Shown here: piece by piece, positions 21,808-33,506 of the stretch
Numbering within the stretch: position 1 is the first letter of the stretch
How the letters are laid out: the number at the start of each line of letters is the position of its first letter
Assembly: GCA_010093485.1 (NCBI GenBank)
Contig: MU001508.1
Coordinates: 27,750-69,923, forward strand
DNA from: Karstenula rhodostoma CBS 690.94
Lineage: Eukaryota; Ascomycota; Dothideomycetes; Pleosporales; Didymosphaeriaceae
DNA: 42,174 nt
Reading direction: 5' to 3'
Notes under the pieces: model-generated
Seen by the model: only the letters and a program-made list of their open reading frames with translations
What the model was told of the DNA's origin: nothing
Database searches by the model: none
Made by a program: the position numbers and the translations under genes

Positions 21808-23325
21808 ATGCCTTCCGCCGACTTCGCCGCCGCCCAAGAACGCATAGCCGCCCGCCGCGCCCAACGCGCCCGCAAACTCCCCCCCTCCGCACCCACCTCC
21901 ACACGCCTCCCGCTCGGCACCTCGATACTCTCCATATGGGACTCGATCAAAGGCCGGGAAGGCACGCGCCCCGCCTTCCGCGTCGGCCAGGTCGATGCCG
22001 AGCTCCTTGACGAGGAGCTGCTCGGCCTGCTAAAGGGGCAGGTCGCCGACGGCCTGAAGTACTTTGGGCACAACATCGCCGACGCATGGGCGCCCGAGAT
22101 CCTGCTCGCGCTGCGCATCGTGCTCTTCAAGCTGAGCATCTGGAACAACAGCGCGAGCTACGGCGCGCACCTGCAAGGCCTGCGGTACACAGACGCGCGC
22201 AGCACCGCGCCCGATCGGCCGCCGCCGGGGAAGTGGCAGAAGATTGCGTATGGGGCTGTCACAGTGGGCGGGCGCTATGCGTGGACGAAGTGGGAGGAGT
22301 ACCTACTCGCTGCGCAGGAGGACTATTCGAGACCGCAGTCCGAGACGCTCAGCTTCGCAAGCAGAATGACAGAATACCTCGACTCAGCGCACGACATGGC
22401 CTCGCTGGCCTCCTTCCTCGTCTTCCTCGTAAACGGACGCTGCAGAACCCTCACCGACCGCTTGCTACGCCTGCGTTTGACGCCCACATCCCACTCCACC
22501 AGCCGCGAGGTCTCCTTCGAGTACCTCAACCGCCAGCTCGTCTGGCACGCCTTCACAGAGTTCCTGCTCTTCCTCCTCCCGCTCGTCGGCATCTCCCGCT
22601 GGCGCCGCATCCTCGCGCGCTCCTGGCGCAAAGCCCGCGCCTCCTTTCTCGCGCTGCTTGGCCGCTCGCCTGCCCCCGCCGACGACGACGACGACGACGC
22701 GAAACCCGCCGGCGAGCTGGGCTTCCTGCCAGACCGCACCTGCGCCATCTGCTACCGCGATCAGAACCCCACCACAGCCACGGAACAAGATATCATGTCG
22801 GCGTCGGCGGGCGGCGGCGGCGTGGTGGGGTCTGCCGCGACGGACATCACGAACCCGTACGAAGCCGTGCCGTGCGCATGTGTTTACTGCTTTGCGTGCG
22901 TGGCGCAGCGCATAGCGAACGAAGAGGGCGAGGGGTGGACGTGTCTCCGGTGCGGGGAGACGGTGAAGGAGTGCCGGCCGTGGGATGGAGATGTGCTGGA
23001 GACGACTAGGCGGTCGCAGTCACAGTCTAGTGGGGGCAATGGCAAGAGTGTCGGGTTTGTGGCTGTGGGGGGTGCGGAGGAAGGCAGTACGGATGAAAAG
23101 GCGGGGCTGAGGGAGGTGGATCCTATGGCCGAGGAGGAACAGGGTGACGCAGGGTCGTTTGTTGAGGAGAGTAGATCACGGAGCTTGGATTGGGGACAGG
23201 CGCTTGACGAGAGCGCCGAGTGGGCGCGGGAAAGTGACGATCAGAGTACGGACCAAGACAATCAGAGCGAAGAGTATGACGAAGACGAGCAAGAAGAAGG
23301 CGAAGAGCTGGACTTTGACCAATGA
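21808..23325 (+). CDS. PEX2: Peroxin-2, RING ubiquitin ligase of peroxisomal import
   Basis: One uninterrupted exon, 505 residues. The Pex2/Pex12 membrane domain spans about residues 60-285 and includes helices around 98-112, 196-210 and 249-263. The RING domain has CAIC (312, 315), then PCACVYCFAC (356, 358, 361, 364) and CLRC (379, 382). Fungal Pex2 commonly has Cys where human PEX2 has the RING His. Pex2 works with Pex10 and Pex12 to ubiquitinate and recycle the receptor Pex5. The stretch from about 321 to 348 between the first two Cys pairs and the rest is a long Gly/Ala-rich loop. The tail after 395 is acidic and low-complexity (EEYDEDEQEEGEELDFD). No upstream in-frame ATG was found before a stop, so this start is favoured. 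Confidence 0.92.
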   Translation: MPSADFAAAQERIAARRAQRARKLPPSAPTSTRLPLGTSILSIWDSIKGREGTRPAFRVGQVDAELLDEELLGLLKGQVADGLKYFGHNIADAWAPEILLALRIVLFKLSIWNNSASYGAHLQGLRYTDARSTAPDRPPPGKWQKIAYGAVTVGGRYAWTKWEEYLLAAQEDYSRPQSETLSFASRMTEYLDSAHDMASLASFLVFLVNGRCRTLTDRLLRLRLTPTSHSTSREVSFEYLNRQLVWHAFTEFLLFLLPLVGISRWRRILARSWRKARASFLALLGRSPAPADDDDDDAKPAGELGFLPDRTCAICYRDQNPTTATEQDIMSASAGGGGVVGSAATDITNPYEAVPCACVYCFACVAQRIANEEGEGWTCLRCGETVKECRPWDGDVLETTRRSQSQSSGGNGKSVGFVAVGGAEEGSTDEKAGLREVDPMAEEEQGDAGSFVEESRSRSLDWGQALDESAEWARESDDQSTDQDNQSEEYDEDEQEEGEELDFDQ

Positions 23326-23718
23326 ATGAAGGGATTGGCCAGAGCACACTATACAGTCCTGCAAGTGCCATGTGAACTCCACTTTCGATTAGCGTGTTCG
23401 TTGCTCCAGTATGCGGTCGTAACTATGCCCATTCGCAGGCGGATGTCTTACAATGTGGTGGCCGTGTGCCTTTTAGGCCGAGGCTGCGGCCAGTTCTCGA
23501 GATATCCCTCCTCGCACCTGACACTCACAGCTCATGTTCTCCTTGAGACCTTCTGCAATCCTCCCCAACCGTGCAGCCGCGCCCGACAGATCCGCACCAT
23601 GACCGACAAAAACAGTACAAAATTACCAGTGCCTGGAATCTCAATCACGATCTACCCCTCCCCAAAGAAGTATGTGGCGCTCCTCAGCGAAGATTGCCAT
23701 CTCACACCCCCCATCCTC

Positions 23719-24716
23719 TCACACTCGCGCAAACTCCGCATACCTCGGCAACGCAGCCATCTTCTCCTCCGGGCTGACAATCTCGTCAAAGAACACCAAC
23801 TTGATGTTCTTGTCCTTCTTGCTCTTCTTCTCCGCCGGCGCTTCAGCCGTCGGGGGCTTCTGCGCATCTGCAATAAGATCATCAAGCGAGGCAGTGAAGT
23901 CGGTGCCAGGGGGTGCGCCATTCGGAGGGAACGCGCCTGGAGGCGGTGCACCGAAGGGGGGTCGTTGCGGGAGTCCGCCGGCGCCGGGGATGCTGCCTGG
24001 ACGCACGGGGGGGACGGCGCCGGGTGAAAATGGGCCGGGGGCGTACGGTGCGGCGCTGGGCGGAGGTGCGAAAGGTGGGACGGCTGGTGGAGTCTTTCGA
24101 TGGTGTTAGCGGTACGTTCGACGAGCGCAGTGCAACAAGACCCACCGGCTCAAGCTGGACCTCTGCAACAGGCAGCGGCAGCACGCCGTTCGCCCTATCA
24201 ACCCTGTACTTCTCCGCGCGCTCCAGGATCTCCTCGAGCGTCTCGTTCTTCTTCGCGCGCTTGTTCGCCGATCCGTTCAAGCCAGAGCCTCGCGTCGGAT
24301 TGCCCGTGGCCTGCTGTCGCGCACGCTCGTCTGCGAAATGCTGCGCCGTGACCTGCTGGTTGTGCTGGTCGACGATCTCGGGCGGCACGCCCTCCATGCC
24401 AAAGATCTCGATGTCGAGGCCGCCGCGGCCGGCAATCGCATTCTCGACCTGGTTCAGCTGCTCCTTGTGGACTTGCGTCATGTGCACGTTGAGACCTGGG
24501 TTGAGCATGTCAGCCGGTGTAGCAGAGGGAGGGCAGTGTGCAATGCCAACCTCCAGCCGTGTTCAGACGGCGACCGCATTTCTCGCACTTGAAGTGCTTC
24601 GCCTTCTGGTGCGATATGAGAATCTTCAGATCGTCGAAGTCGCGCTCGCAGTAGAAGCACCATGGTCGCTCGAGCTTCTGGTTGAGGTCTGGGTATCTCT
24701 TCCTCTTTTTCGTCAT
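23719..24716 (-). CDS. BuGZ/ZNF207-like C2H2 zinc-finger protein
   Basis: Three exons (24716-24551, 24495-24146, 24093-23719) give 296 residues. Two linked C2H2 fingers occupy residues 20-65: C20, C23, H36, H41, then C44, C47, H60, H65. The signature is HQKAKHFKC followed by [17 protein letters not shown] and [17 protein letters not shown], as in ZNF207/BuGZ and its fungal relatives. Animal BuGZ binds Bub3 and microtubules and helps spindle assembly and splicing. Residues about 175-235 are Pro/Gly/Ala-rich, and the end reads [21 protein letters not shown]. The frame stays open for 67 codons upstream to 24917, but I start at MTKKRKR because that is where family similarity begins. The second intron ends in GAAAG, a less usual acceptor that keeps the frame. 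Confidence 0.85.
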
Positions 24717-25638
24717 CGTGGCTAACTCGCGCTCGTTGAAGCGGCGATTGGATCTGCGGTCGGATTGTTTGCGCGCGCGTGAGGTCGACGGCGGCTTCGA
24801 GCTCGTCGAGGAACGTTTGGAGGCGGAGGGAGCTCGGACCCTAGCGCCTTGGCGGTCGCCGCACGTTGTGAACTTTTCTTCGCAGGTGCAAGCGTCTGCC
24901 ACCTTCACTCTCGTCATTCATGCCCTCTTTCTAAGAGCATACCCTGGACACAACCGAACAATGGAAGCCAGGCAATGCTCTGCGCGTGTAGTGTTCTCGC
25001 TCGAGCCTGCCACGGGTACCTGCTCTAGGAAACAATGATCTTTCACTACCCATATCTGAAGCGGCTATCATCTTCGTACCCACCGTGCCATAGCGCGGCA
25101 AACACTCTTCAGCTTCATCAGAAACCTGATTGCAGTCTATACGCAACGAGCACAGCAGTCACTTGGTCTCACGACACTACCACAAGTCCTTTCGGGGAGC
25201 ATCCTGCATCGGCGCGTCTTGCGTTTGATGTAGGTTTGCGGCTGCAGAAGCTTCGTGCCCTCTGATTCTTCAGAGGCTGTTGCAAGAACAACCCTACCAG
25301 AGGTCCTTCATAGTTCACACTTCCTCGCTCTTCATGAGACATCCTACGAAGAGTGTGACTCCTTGCGCACCTACATTCAACTATATTTTCACCGCTAAAG
25401 ACATGGAGCTTCTAAGTTTGGTACCTATTACATCCGTTCTTTTCGCGGCAGTGCATCTTAATATACAATCCCCTGATTCCGCCAGCTCACCATCTCCCGG
25501 GTGATACGCACTGCCCAAACTCCTAGCAGAGCATTGTAATGTATCCTCAACGATATGCCGTTTCCATTTGTGCACATGCTCCCAATTTCTTTTCGAGTTG
25601 ATGCGAACGCGCGGGAATCCCGTCCCGATTCGAATGTG
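24717..25638. other. Intergenic, no gene seen
   Basis: About 920 bases between the zinc-finger gene start and the proposed end of the UCH gene. Short open frames have no recognisable similarity or good signals. Confidence 0.4.
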
Positions 25639-26982
25639 CTAGAACAGTGCGCCTGCGTGCGCAAGCTGCTTCTCCGGCTGCTGGGATGGTGTCAATGGCA
25701 TTCTCAACCGTGGGTACAATTTCTACAGCCTGGGATGGGCGTTGTGAACTTACGTTGTATAATTGCCCTAGCTATCGCTTGCTTTTGTAGGTCCAGGGGC
25801 GTGGTACCTGCTGGAGCTCACCTGCCCGGAAACGAGCGCCAGGATGGTGACGCGCCTTCTACCGACCGATGCCTCCACTACAAGATTGACATGATCCAAG
25901 CACCTGTCAGAGAGAACATTCTTGGCCGACGGACCTAAGCTGCCAGGACGATTTCGCTTGGCATCCAAGTGATACAAATTCCCGTCAATGCGTGACTTGA
26001 CCATGCAGACATAACGCATTGCTGGTTCTTCGAGGGCGAAAGCTGAATCACCCTGTATGGCAACATCCGTGTAAGCCTCCTCAAGGGGTTTGTTAAGCTC
26101 CAAAGCGAGTGCGTGGTTGTCGGCAGTGCGCGGTATGTCGTCTGTCAATACACCCGTGAGGAGGTTGTTCGATCCTAGAGTTTCAGGTCAGCATCTGAGC
26201 CCAGTTGTCAGTGGAGCATCACTGCCCCCGCCACCACAGACCAAGCATGGAGACTGGAGGTCCGTGGAAGAGCGCATGGAGGATCGCGTATAAGGCGCAT
26301 GCACCATCAATCGACTGTTCAAAGAATAGAACAGGGTGTCTATAGCACAACACTGTGTCAGTCACTGTACAGGGGCAAGTTTTTAGTCCAATGGATTGCG
26401 ACGGCTGGGTGGTATTCTCAGTGTGTGTACCAAAAGGTTGACTTCAGCAACGCATGGAAAAGGGTGCTGTAGGATATCACTTGCCTCGGACGCTTCTCAT
26501 CTGACGCTTCAACACGTTGCCTCTCGTTTAGCCTCGCTTTCATCGGTAGCGCAATGATCAGAGCATGTATGTTCTCATATTCCTGTCGAAGCTCCCGGCG
26601 GTTGTCGTCGACACCGTACATCTCCTCGAACCGAAGGCCTTCTTTCGTGGCTCCCTCGGGCACCCCAAGCTTTCGGATGAGCCGATTCCAAAGCACAGCG
26701 CTCGCATCGAGTGGAATCCAAGATGTCGGCAGCTCTGGCCAGAGCGATTGTCTCGGTACAGATATCTGCAATGCGAACAAGGTGTCAGCATGCATTAACG
26801 TTATCAGTATCGTGTGTTATCCCACTCCTCTTTCTGAACAGCACGTCCTGTATCGGGGTGTCCGAACTCACAGTCTGCCACTGACGTAATTGTTCGCAGA
26901 AACACAGATGTTCGTCCAAGGTATCATGCTCAGGGTTGTCTGGGTGTACGGGACGTGGGCATGAGATCGACTCGAGATGCAT
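25639..26982 (-). CDS. Ubiquitin C-terminal hydrolase homologue lacking the catalytic His
   Basis: Proposed exons: 26982-26872, 26765-26485, 26339-26242, 26174-25822, 25771-25754 and 25680-25639, 300 residues. The UCH domain begins at about residue 54 with WIPLDASAVLWNRLIRKLGV and LRFEEMYGVDD. The active-site motif FFEQSIDGACALYAILHAL keeps oxyanion Gln139 and nucleophile Cys145. The partner region reads AMRYVCMVKSRIDGNLYHLD: Asp234 is kept, but the His expected at 217 is Arg (codon CGT). UCH enzymes (YUH1/UCHL3 family) remove small adducts from ubiquitin. Losing the His should abolish or greatly weaken catalysis. The second intron has a GC donor (AG/GCAAGT). The last two exons, one only 18 bases, are uncertain. 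The core domain is well supported, the ends less so. Confidence 0.72.
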
Positions 26983-28430
26983 TTGTCGGTTTAGCCTTCA
27001 ATGCTGTTTATTCGCGATGAACGAGAACGATGTTGCGAAAAATCTGCAAGCTGCATACTATGCTAAGTAGATATAGGCTATGCTTGACGGACGATGCAAG
27101 GTGAGCGATGTGGAGAGAGAGGTTGCGTTCTTGCAGCGGCGCAAAGCGTACCGGCGGCCACATGGGGAAAGCAGGCACGATACAGTCGAAGCCAACATGG
27201 GCAGGTGCCACCACCCATCTATTCGTGAGAAACCCATATATGGCATTTTGTAACTTTTGAACATGCATGAAAACCTGCTCCTCCCAACCCTGCTTGACGC
27301 CCACGATGCCTGACCATGGAGAAATTCCTGGGCAGAGGCGTGGGCAGAACACCCTAAAACGGGGGGCTGCTAGCATAACGAGCTCGCAGAACAGAGAACG
27401 CACCGAGATCCGTCACTGCACCAAGCACGGCATCCGTACGAGCAACGTCCCTATGCTCAAAACTACCATAACACCCGCCCATCGCGTTACACTCCTAGTC
27501 CCACCGACACATTCTATCACATCGCATCCTACTCTCTATACGAGCGCAGGTCTAGATCTATAGGAAGGGTCACTACTTGGAGTTCCAGCTCTGGGGGATG
27601 ATACTGTATCTATTCTTCGGTGGGCTCCAGGGGGGCGTTCATGTCACGCTCTACGTCGGGAGCTGGCTTCATTTTGGCCGTGAGGTGTTGGAGATTGAAA
27701 TGAGTTTTCGGACTGAGAAATTGAAATGAGTGAGGATTCGAACGCGAATGAGAAGCAGAGCTCCTGGAGATGGAAATATGCTGGAAGAAATATTGCAACT
27801 TGACACGCGCGGGTAGAGTACCACTGGTGTCACCCCAAAGAAGGCCATCTCGGGTACTGGATCTGTCGGATGACCATGCCAGTAGTACAGTATCAAGCCA
27901 TACTCTTGAGTACAATCGGCCTAGGTATTGTCTACCCTGGGGTAACACACTTTAGCATAATCAGACTTCTCTCTCGGACCTGCGGCGGAAGAATGGTAGG
28001 ATCCGCCAAGGTGGCCTCAGCGCTGATAGGTTGGTTGTTCCAACTTTGCCCCACCAGCAGATATCGGGTCCAAGGCACCACCGCTCCAGACGAAAATTGG
28101 CTGCGGAAACAAGCAGTGACGGCCGGAGCAGTGCAGCGCTGACGTCTCGGCAGCAGGCAACATCTCTCTACTTTGCTATCAGTGTTGCTTGGCCGTAGAT
28201 GACGCCGAGCCGACCGAGTCGACGATCAGCCCCCTGCTCCTGCTGCATCGAGGCTAGACCCCCCAGCTTTGGTGTACCTGTTTACGCACCTGCCGTAATC
28301 AGCCGTCTTCACAAAGCTACCCTTGAGCTTGCATCACTTATCCCGTCATGGAGCTGCACTGCTGGTATATAGTGTGGCGTGCTCTCTTCTCGCGACAGCT
28401 CGTGCACTGTGTCTGTCGTTCACAGCAACC
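26983..28430. other. Intergenic, no gene supported
   Basis: About 1.45 kb between the UCH gene and the S28 peptidase. Open frames at 27008-27403 (-), 27267-27563 (+) and 27610-27948 (-) lack recognisable domains, signal peptides or splice partners. I do not call them. The final 110 bases are the probable promoter of the peptidase. Confidence 0.4.
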
Positions 28431-30254
28431 ATGCGCTATTCTTTGTTAGCAGCTACCCTGTTGGGTCTTGAAGCGGCTGCCTTGCAGCTTGGACTTCCCA
28501 CCGCGGGTGAGCTCGCCCAGAAGGTATCTATCCGAACGACCTCGTACCAGCCATTGATTGCTGACAGCTTCGGAAGGTTCAGACAATCAAATCGCGGCAC
28601 TCTTCCGTGGCCAAGCGCGATGTGGACCTCTCTGCTCTGTACCCGCCACACAACCTGAGTGTGCCTATTGATTTCTTCCACAACGACACTCGATACGAGC
28701 CGCATACCAATGGTGAGTAGTTCTCGATTTGTCCCTTGGCCACGAAGAGTACAAAGAACTTCGAGATGCTACATTCGTCGGCTAACAGGACACGTAGAAA
28801 CGTTCGATCTGCGGTACTGGTTCGATGCCAGCTACTACAAACCTGGCGGCCCTGTGTTCGTCCTTCTGGGCGGAGAAACCTACGGAGACGACCGTCTACC
28901 CTTCCTGCAGAAGGGCATCGTTCACCAGGTCATTGAAGCCACCAACGGTCTTGGTGTGATCCTGGAGCACCGCTACTACGGAGAAAGCTTCCCGTACCCC
29001 AGTGTGTCGCTTGAAAACCTTCGTTTCCTGTCTACCGAGCAAGCGCTAGCTGAAGTCGACTACTTTGCCCGCAACGTCAGGTTCCCGGGTGTTGACGCGG
29101 ATCTGACAGCACCAAACACCCCTTGGGTTGCTTACGGTGGCTCGTACGCCGGTGCTCAAACGGCATTCCTGCGAGTTGTGTACCCCGAAACTTTCTGGGG
29201 AACCATTGCATCATCTGGAGTCACCGAGGCTATCTATGACTTCTGGGAGTACTTCGAGCCGATCAGGCAATACGGTCCTCCCGACTGCATTTCCGCTACC
29301 CAGAGCTTCATCAGCGTGTTGGACGGCATACTTGCAAAGAACGATACCGCCGCAACCAAGCAGCTCAAGGACGCATTTGGATTTGGGGGCGTCACAAACA
29401 ATCAAGACTTTGCCAACATCTTCACCGACATTTACGGATGGCAAAGCACCAACTGGGATCCTGAGATCAACAGCCCCAGTTTCTACAATTACTGTTCCAA
29501 CATTACTGGATCGCTCAACTACCCTAGCCTTGAGGCGAATAGGTCCACCGCCGCGAGCCTGGTCGCTGCTGCTGGAAAAGGAAATAACACCGCGACTGTG
29601 GACACGGTCTTGAACGCCATCGGTTGGTATGGCAGGAAGCTCACAAGCCAGAAGTCTTCTGGTCTGACCCAGAACGAGTACTTCACCGCGCTCAACGACA
29701 CCCAATGGAAAGATGACTCTCTCGACGCTGCGAACGCTTACAGGAGCTGGTACTACCAGGTCTGCACCGAGTGGGGCTACATCCAGACTGGAAACACTCC
29801 TCCAGAGATCCAGCCCCTCATCTCACGGACTTTGGACCTCGAATACCTGACCTACTTTTGTCGTGCGGGTTACAACCGTACCGAGCCTCCGGATGTCGAC
29901 AAGGTCAACAAGTACGGTGGCTTCAACATCAGCTACCCTCGCTTGGCGCACATCGGAGGCAACGCTGACCCATGGAGGCCTGCTACGCCTCTGTGGTTCC
30001 CGGATGCAAGGAACGACACTATCGAGGAGCCGTGGTTGCTGATTTCCCACGGAGTGCACCACTGGGAGGAGAACGGCATCTTCCCTAACGAGACGACGCC
30101 GACGCTGCCGCCGTACCCGGTCATCTATGCTCAGCAGTACCTCAAGAATGTAAGCGAAATGACCCCAATCACATGTACCGACACTAACACACAACAGTTC
30201 GTCATCGACTGGCTGAAAGGCTTCAAGAAGCCAGGCTACCAAACCGAGCTGTAA
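28431..30254 (+). CDS. Secreted serine carboxypeptidase, S28 family
   Basis: Four exons (28431-28523, 28577-28712, 28789-30149, 30198-30254) give 548 residues; the last intron is in frame. A signal peptide (MRYSLLAATLLGLEAAA) leads the protein. The nucleophile Ser195 sits in WVAYGGSYAGAQTAF. The Asp lies in GGNADPWRPATP and the His in GVHHWEENG, the order seen in lysosomal Pro-X carboxypeptidase and fungal relatives. YWFDASYYKPGGPVFVLLGG and LEHRYYGESFPYP are also family motifs. Many N-glycosylation sequons are present. These enzymes cut after proline in secreted or vacuolar peptide breakdown, often at acidic pH. A KR pair (residues 44-45) may be a propeptide site. The first intron ends in GGAAG, chosen because it keeps the frame. 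Confidence 0.93.
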
Positions 30255-30380
30255 GCTCACGCGATGCAGGTTGCTCGTATACCACAGTAGCGTAGCACCA
30301 TCTTTTGCATAAAATCGTTACATTCAATCCTCAAAACCCATCACTACACTCCTGCAATCCCGCGTCATGAAAAACCTCCC

Positions 30381-30836
30381 CTAAGAAGTCCCCGTGTAAT
30401 ATCCCTCGCTGCTGACCAAGTCCTCACTCACCTCCTCCCCAACCTTAACCGTAACATTGAAGTTCGTCACACTCGGCCCCGCACTCGCTCCATACAAGCT
30501 AAACAGACTCGCCGACAGCACGACCTCCTTGCCGCTCCACTCTTTGAGCCCCGCGGGCGCAGTCGTCGAGATGGTCACGTTGTCGAGTTGGTTGGACTTG
30601 TTTGGGCCGAGGTACTCGGAGGACGGGTAGGCGCCGAGGCTGAAGGGGTATCCTGGGGCCGGCTGGTAGCCCCATGCGATGGAGATGTCGGCGACGGATT
30701 GGATGTAGTTCTCGGTGACGAGGGTGAGGTTGAAGGGTTGTGAAAGCGTGAGGGTGGAGGGGGCGGCGATGCCGGTTAGGCGCGCGGTTGTGAGGGTTGC
30801 GCTGGCGAGGGTGGTGAGGAGGGTGGTGGTGCGCAT
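30381..30836 (-). CDS. NIS1-family secreted protein (candidate effector)
   Basis: Single exon, 151 residues, with a signal peptide at about 1-18. The mature part has the marks of the NIS1 family: TGIAAPSTLTLSQPFNLTLV, YIQSVADISIAWG, GYPFSLGAY, YLGPNKSN and SLYGASAGPSVTNFNVTV. There are few cysteines. NIS1 proteins are widespread secreted effectors of plant-associated fungi; Colletotrichum members suppress immune signalling by binding receptor-like kinases. Non-pathogens also have them, so virulence cannot be inferred. The 5' leader at about 30840-30930 is strongly CCA/CAC-rich on the coding strand. The gene is convergent with the S28 peptidase, 126 bases between stops. Confidence 0.82.
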   Translation of the reverse strand: MRTTTLLTTLASATLTTARLTGIAAPSTLTLSQPFNLTLVTENYIQSVADISIAWGYQPAPGYPFSLGAYPSSEYLGPNKSNQLDNVTISTTAPAGLKEWSGKEVVLSASLFSLYGASAGPSVTNFNVTVKVGEEVSEDLVSSEGYYTGTS

Positions 30837-31796
30837 TTTGGCGGGTTTGAACGGGGTTGGAATTGGTGGTGGTGTTGGTTGGTGGTTTGCTTTGAGTGTT
30901 TGGTTGTGGATGTGGATGTGGATGGTGGTGTAGATGCAATGCTCTTATAGCATTCAAGTTGCACGCTTGCGGATTGAGGAGACGATGAGTACATAGTGGA
31001 GGCTGAATATGCCATTTGGACACAGACCTGCTGTGGCACCGCGTTGCAATATTGTGTGATGCTGATCGGTGCAGGGTTGGTGTGGAGAAGGGCCGTGAGG
31101 AAATGTTCCGAGGCTGCCGCCAGCCTCACCCGGGCTAGCTACGTCAGTGCGGATAGCATCGCAACTGGAGATGTCGGAATCTGAAGGACCTCATAAACAG
31201 CTTGTTCAATAATTGAGCATTCTTTTGGTACTCTGTGGCTCTGTTCAACAATTTTCTGCGTTTCGAAGAGGTTCGTGCACTTGCTTGGACCCTGCCAACC
31301 CGGAAAAATGACGGTCGCCTAGCTACTAGCTACCATGCGCCACGTATGGCTGAGATGAATGCTTGACCAACTGACGTTGTCTCCACCGACGAGGGAAGCC
31401 CATGCGACAAGGAGGCAATACAATCGGCAGCAATAGGCCGGCGTGGGGCTATTTTCGGCTTAGCGGGTCACTCTACATACGTGTACGACATTGCTAACGA
31501 AAATAAGGGAGAATAACAGGATTGCGTTAATGGCTTTTGTGAATGGAGCTGCATGGAAGAGAAGTGTGAGATCTACATTGTATTATTACGCTAAACATTG
31601 GATGCATACATTATTGAAACATCATCTTGTACGAAACAGGCCTAGAGGTCCTACCTGATTGCTGGTGATTCCTCCCCCTGTCTTGAAATATTGCTATCAC
31701 AACTACCATCCCTATATTCGAATTCGAGATTCTAGTCAGGAATGTGCTCTTAGGAGAAGACAGCCTGAAAAAGAAGGAGGCTCTGCCAACGTGACA
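30837..31796. other. Intergenic, no gene seen
   Basis: 960 bases between the NIS1-like start and the 6PGDH stop. It includes the likely NIS1 promoter. Short open frames have no recognisable features. Confidence 0.4.
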
Positions 31797-33506
31797 TCAC
31801 TGCTTCGTCCCGGTATAACCGTATGTCTCTTTCTGGCTGACCGCAGGTTTCCACTCAAAGTGGTGCTTTCCCTCCATTGGCTTTTTGATCTCATTGTCTT
31901 GATCGCCCTTCTTGTCGAACATGTGCGAGCCAAAGTAATCCAGCTCCGCCTCGTAAAATGACGTCGGCAGGTCCGTTCCAGTGACGACCTTGAAGTACTC
32001 GAGCGTCGCGCTGAGGGCTGGAGCGACTTGATCCGTCTCCACAACTTTCGCAACAACGCGGCGAAGCGACGGGTAGCACTTCCGGACAGAACTTGCAGCA
32101 CGGTCGTTGTTGAGGAGGTTGATGGTCGAGTGATTCGCATTCGGTGCTTTCAGGACCGGCGCCAGAATCTCGTCGGAGATGGAGTCCGCCTGGATGATGC
32201 AGCCTGCGCGCCAGATCTGCCAGATCTCAGCGTAGTTGATGCCCCATCCGTGGGTTTTGTCGGCTGCCGCGATGGTGTTGAGACCCTGGATGAAGGATGC
32301 CAAGCATGCGGCATATGTTGCCCTGTGGAGGTCTTCAATGAACGTGGTTCGGTCCCCGATGTCGAGCTTCTGAGGAGGGAAACCCCCGGAAAAGGTCTTG
32401 TTCGCTTCTTCGCGGCTGCCGCGGTACGCGGATGCGAGGCGGAAGCCGTGGGCTATGTTTAGCGTGAAGGCAGGAATGTGCTGCTCGATCGCTTCGGTGT
32501 TAGACCAGACGCCGGTGCCTTCTTCGCCAGTGATGTCCTGGACAACTTTGTCGAGGACCTCGGAGATGACGAGGGGATGGTTATCTGGAGTTTTTTCGGG
32601 TTTGGAGCCTGGTTCGCGCTTGTGCGAGAGGTCTGCACCGATCGAGACAAGGAACGTTCCTTTCTACAAGAAAGTTAATTTGACCGCATACATGGACACG
32701 GGTCTACTCACCAGTTCTCCCCAGTCGTTCCACTTCGCGAAGATGTCCCCAATCTCTTCGTAGCCTAAGCCCATCTTTCGCATGATACCCCACGCTTCCG
32801 AGATAGCGCTCATCATACCATGCTCAATCCCATTGTGAATCATCTTCGCATAGTGACCACATCCTCCGGTACCAACGATACCGACACATGGCTTCCCATT
32901 CTTGTCTTTCGCGGCCACTCTCTTTAGCAAAGGTAGCACTTCCTCGAGGGCGGATTTGTCACCGCCAGGGCACATGGAGGGTCCCGCGCGTGCGGCCTGG
33001 TAACCTCCACTAACTCCACATCCGATGTATCGGATCCCTGGCTCAATGCACTTCTTCTGTCGACGCTCGGTATTTTCGAAATGTTCGTTACCGCAATCAA
33101 GTACGATATCGTTCTTGGAGAGACTGGGCATCAATCCTTCGAGTACCTTGTCGCCGACGTTTCCATGGGGTAGGGAGAAGACCAGAAGCCGCGGTTGTGA
33201 GAGCGAGCTGCACAGAGATTTGTAGTCTGATGACCCGTCAGCATGGGTAATTGGCTTAGCAGGGAAGAGGATGCCTACCTGTGTACTTGGAAAGCTTTCC
33301 GTGATATCCTGCTTTCTCGGCCTTGTCGATCACTGAGTCCATCGTTGCTTCCGCAGGGTCCGATAATGAGACGTTGACTCCGTTCTCGGCAAACAACATC
33401 GCCATTCCGCCTCCCATACTTCCGCACCCGATCATCGCAATCTATCACAAGTCAGGTCAAACTCCAGGGTCCGTCTCGGAAATCATACTGAACTAAATTC
33501 CGGCAT
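31797..33506 (-). CDS. 6-phosphogluconate dehydrogenase (decarboxylating)
   Basis: Four exons (33506-33489, 33441-33279, 33226-32712, 32663-31797) give 520 residues. The first exon encodes only six residues (MPEFSS) and ends at GTATGA; it is in phase with the NADP-binding loop MIGCGSMGGGMAMLFAE. The substrate signature reads GVSGGYQAARAGPSMCPGG and the catalytic helix CGHYAKMIHNGIEHGMM, with the usual Lys, His and Asn. Canonical enzymes have GGEEGAR in place of GGYQAAR, so this is probably a divergent fungal paralogue and not the main pentose-phosphate enzyme. The reaction would be 6-phosphogluconate plus NADP to ribulose-5-phosphate, CO2 and NADPH, with a possible shift in substrate. A KGDQDNEIKKPMEGKHHFEW tail replaces the classic C-terminus. 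Confidence 0.88.

Noticed and set aside
22086..23009. Long second-frame ORF (307 codons) inside PEX2
   Set aside because: Arg/Ala/His-rich translation typical of a shadow frame in GC-rich coding DNA; PEX2 is clear in the other frame.
27008..27948. Open frames between the UCH and S28 genes
   Set aside because: No recognisable domain or consistent splice structure; codon content resembles random frames.
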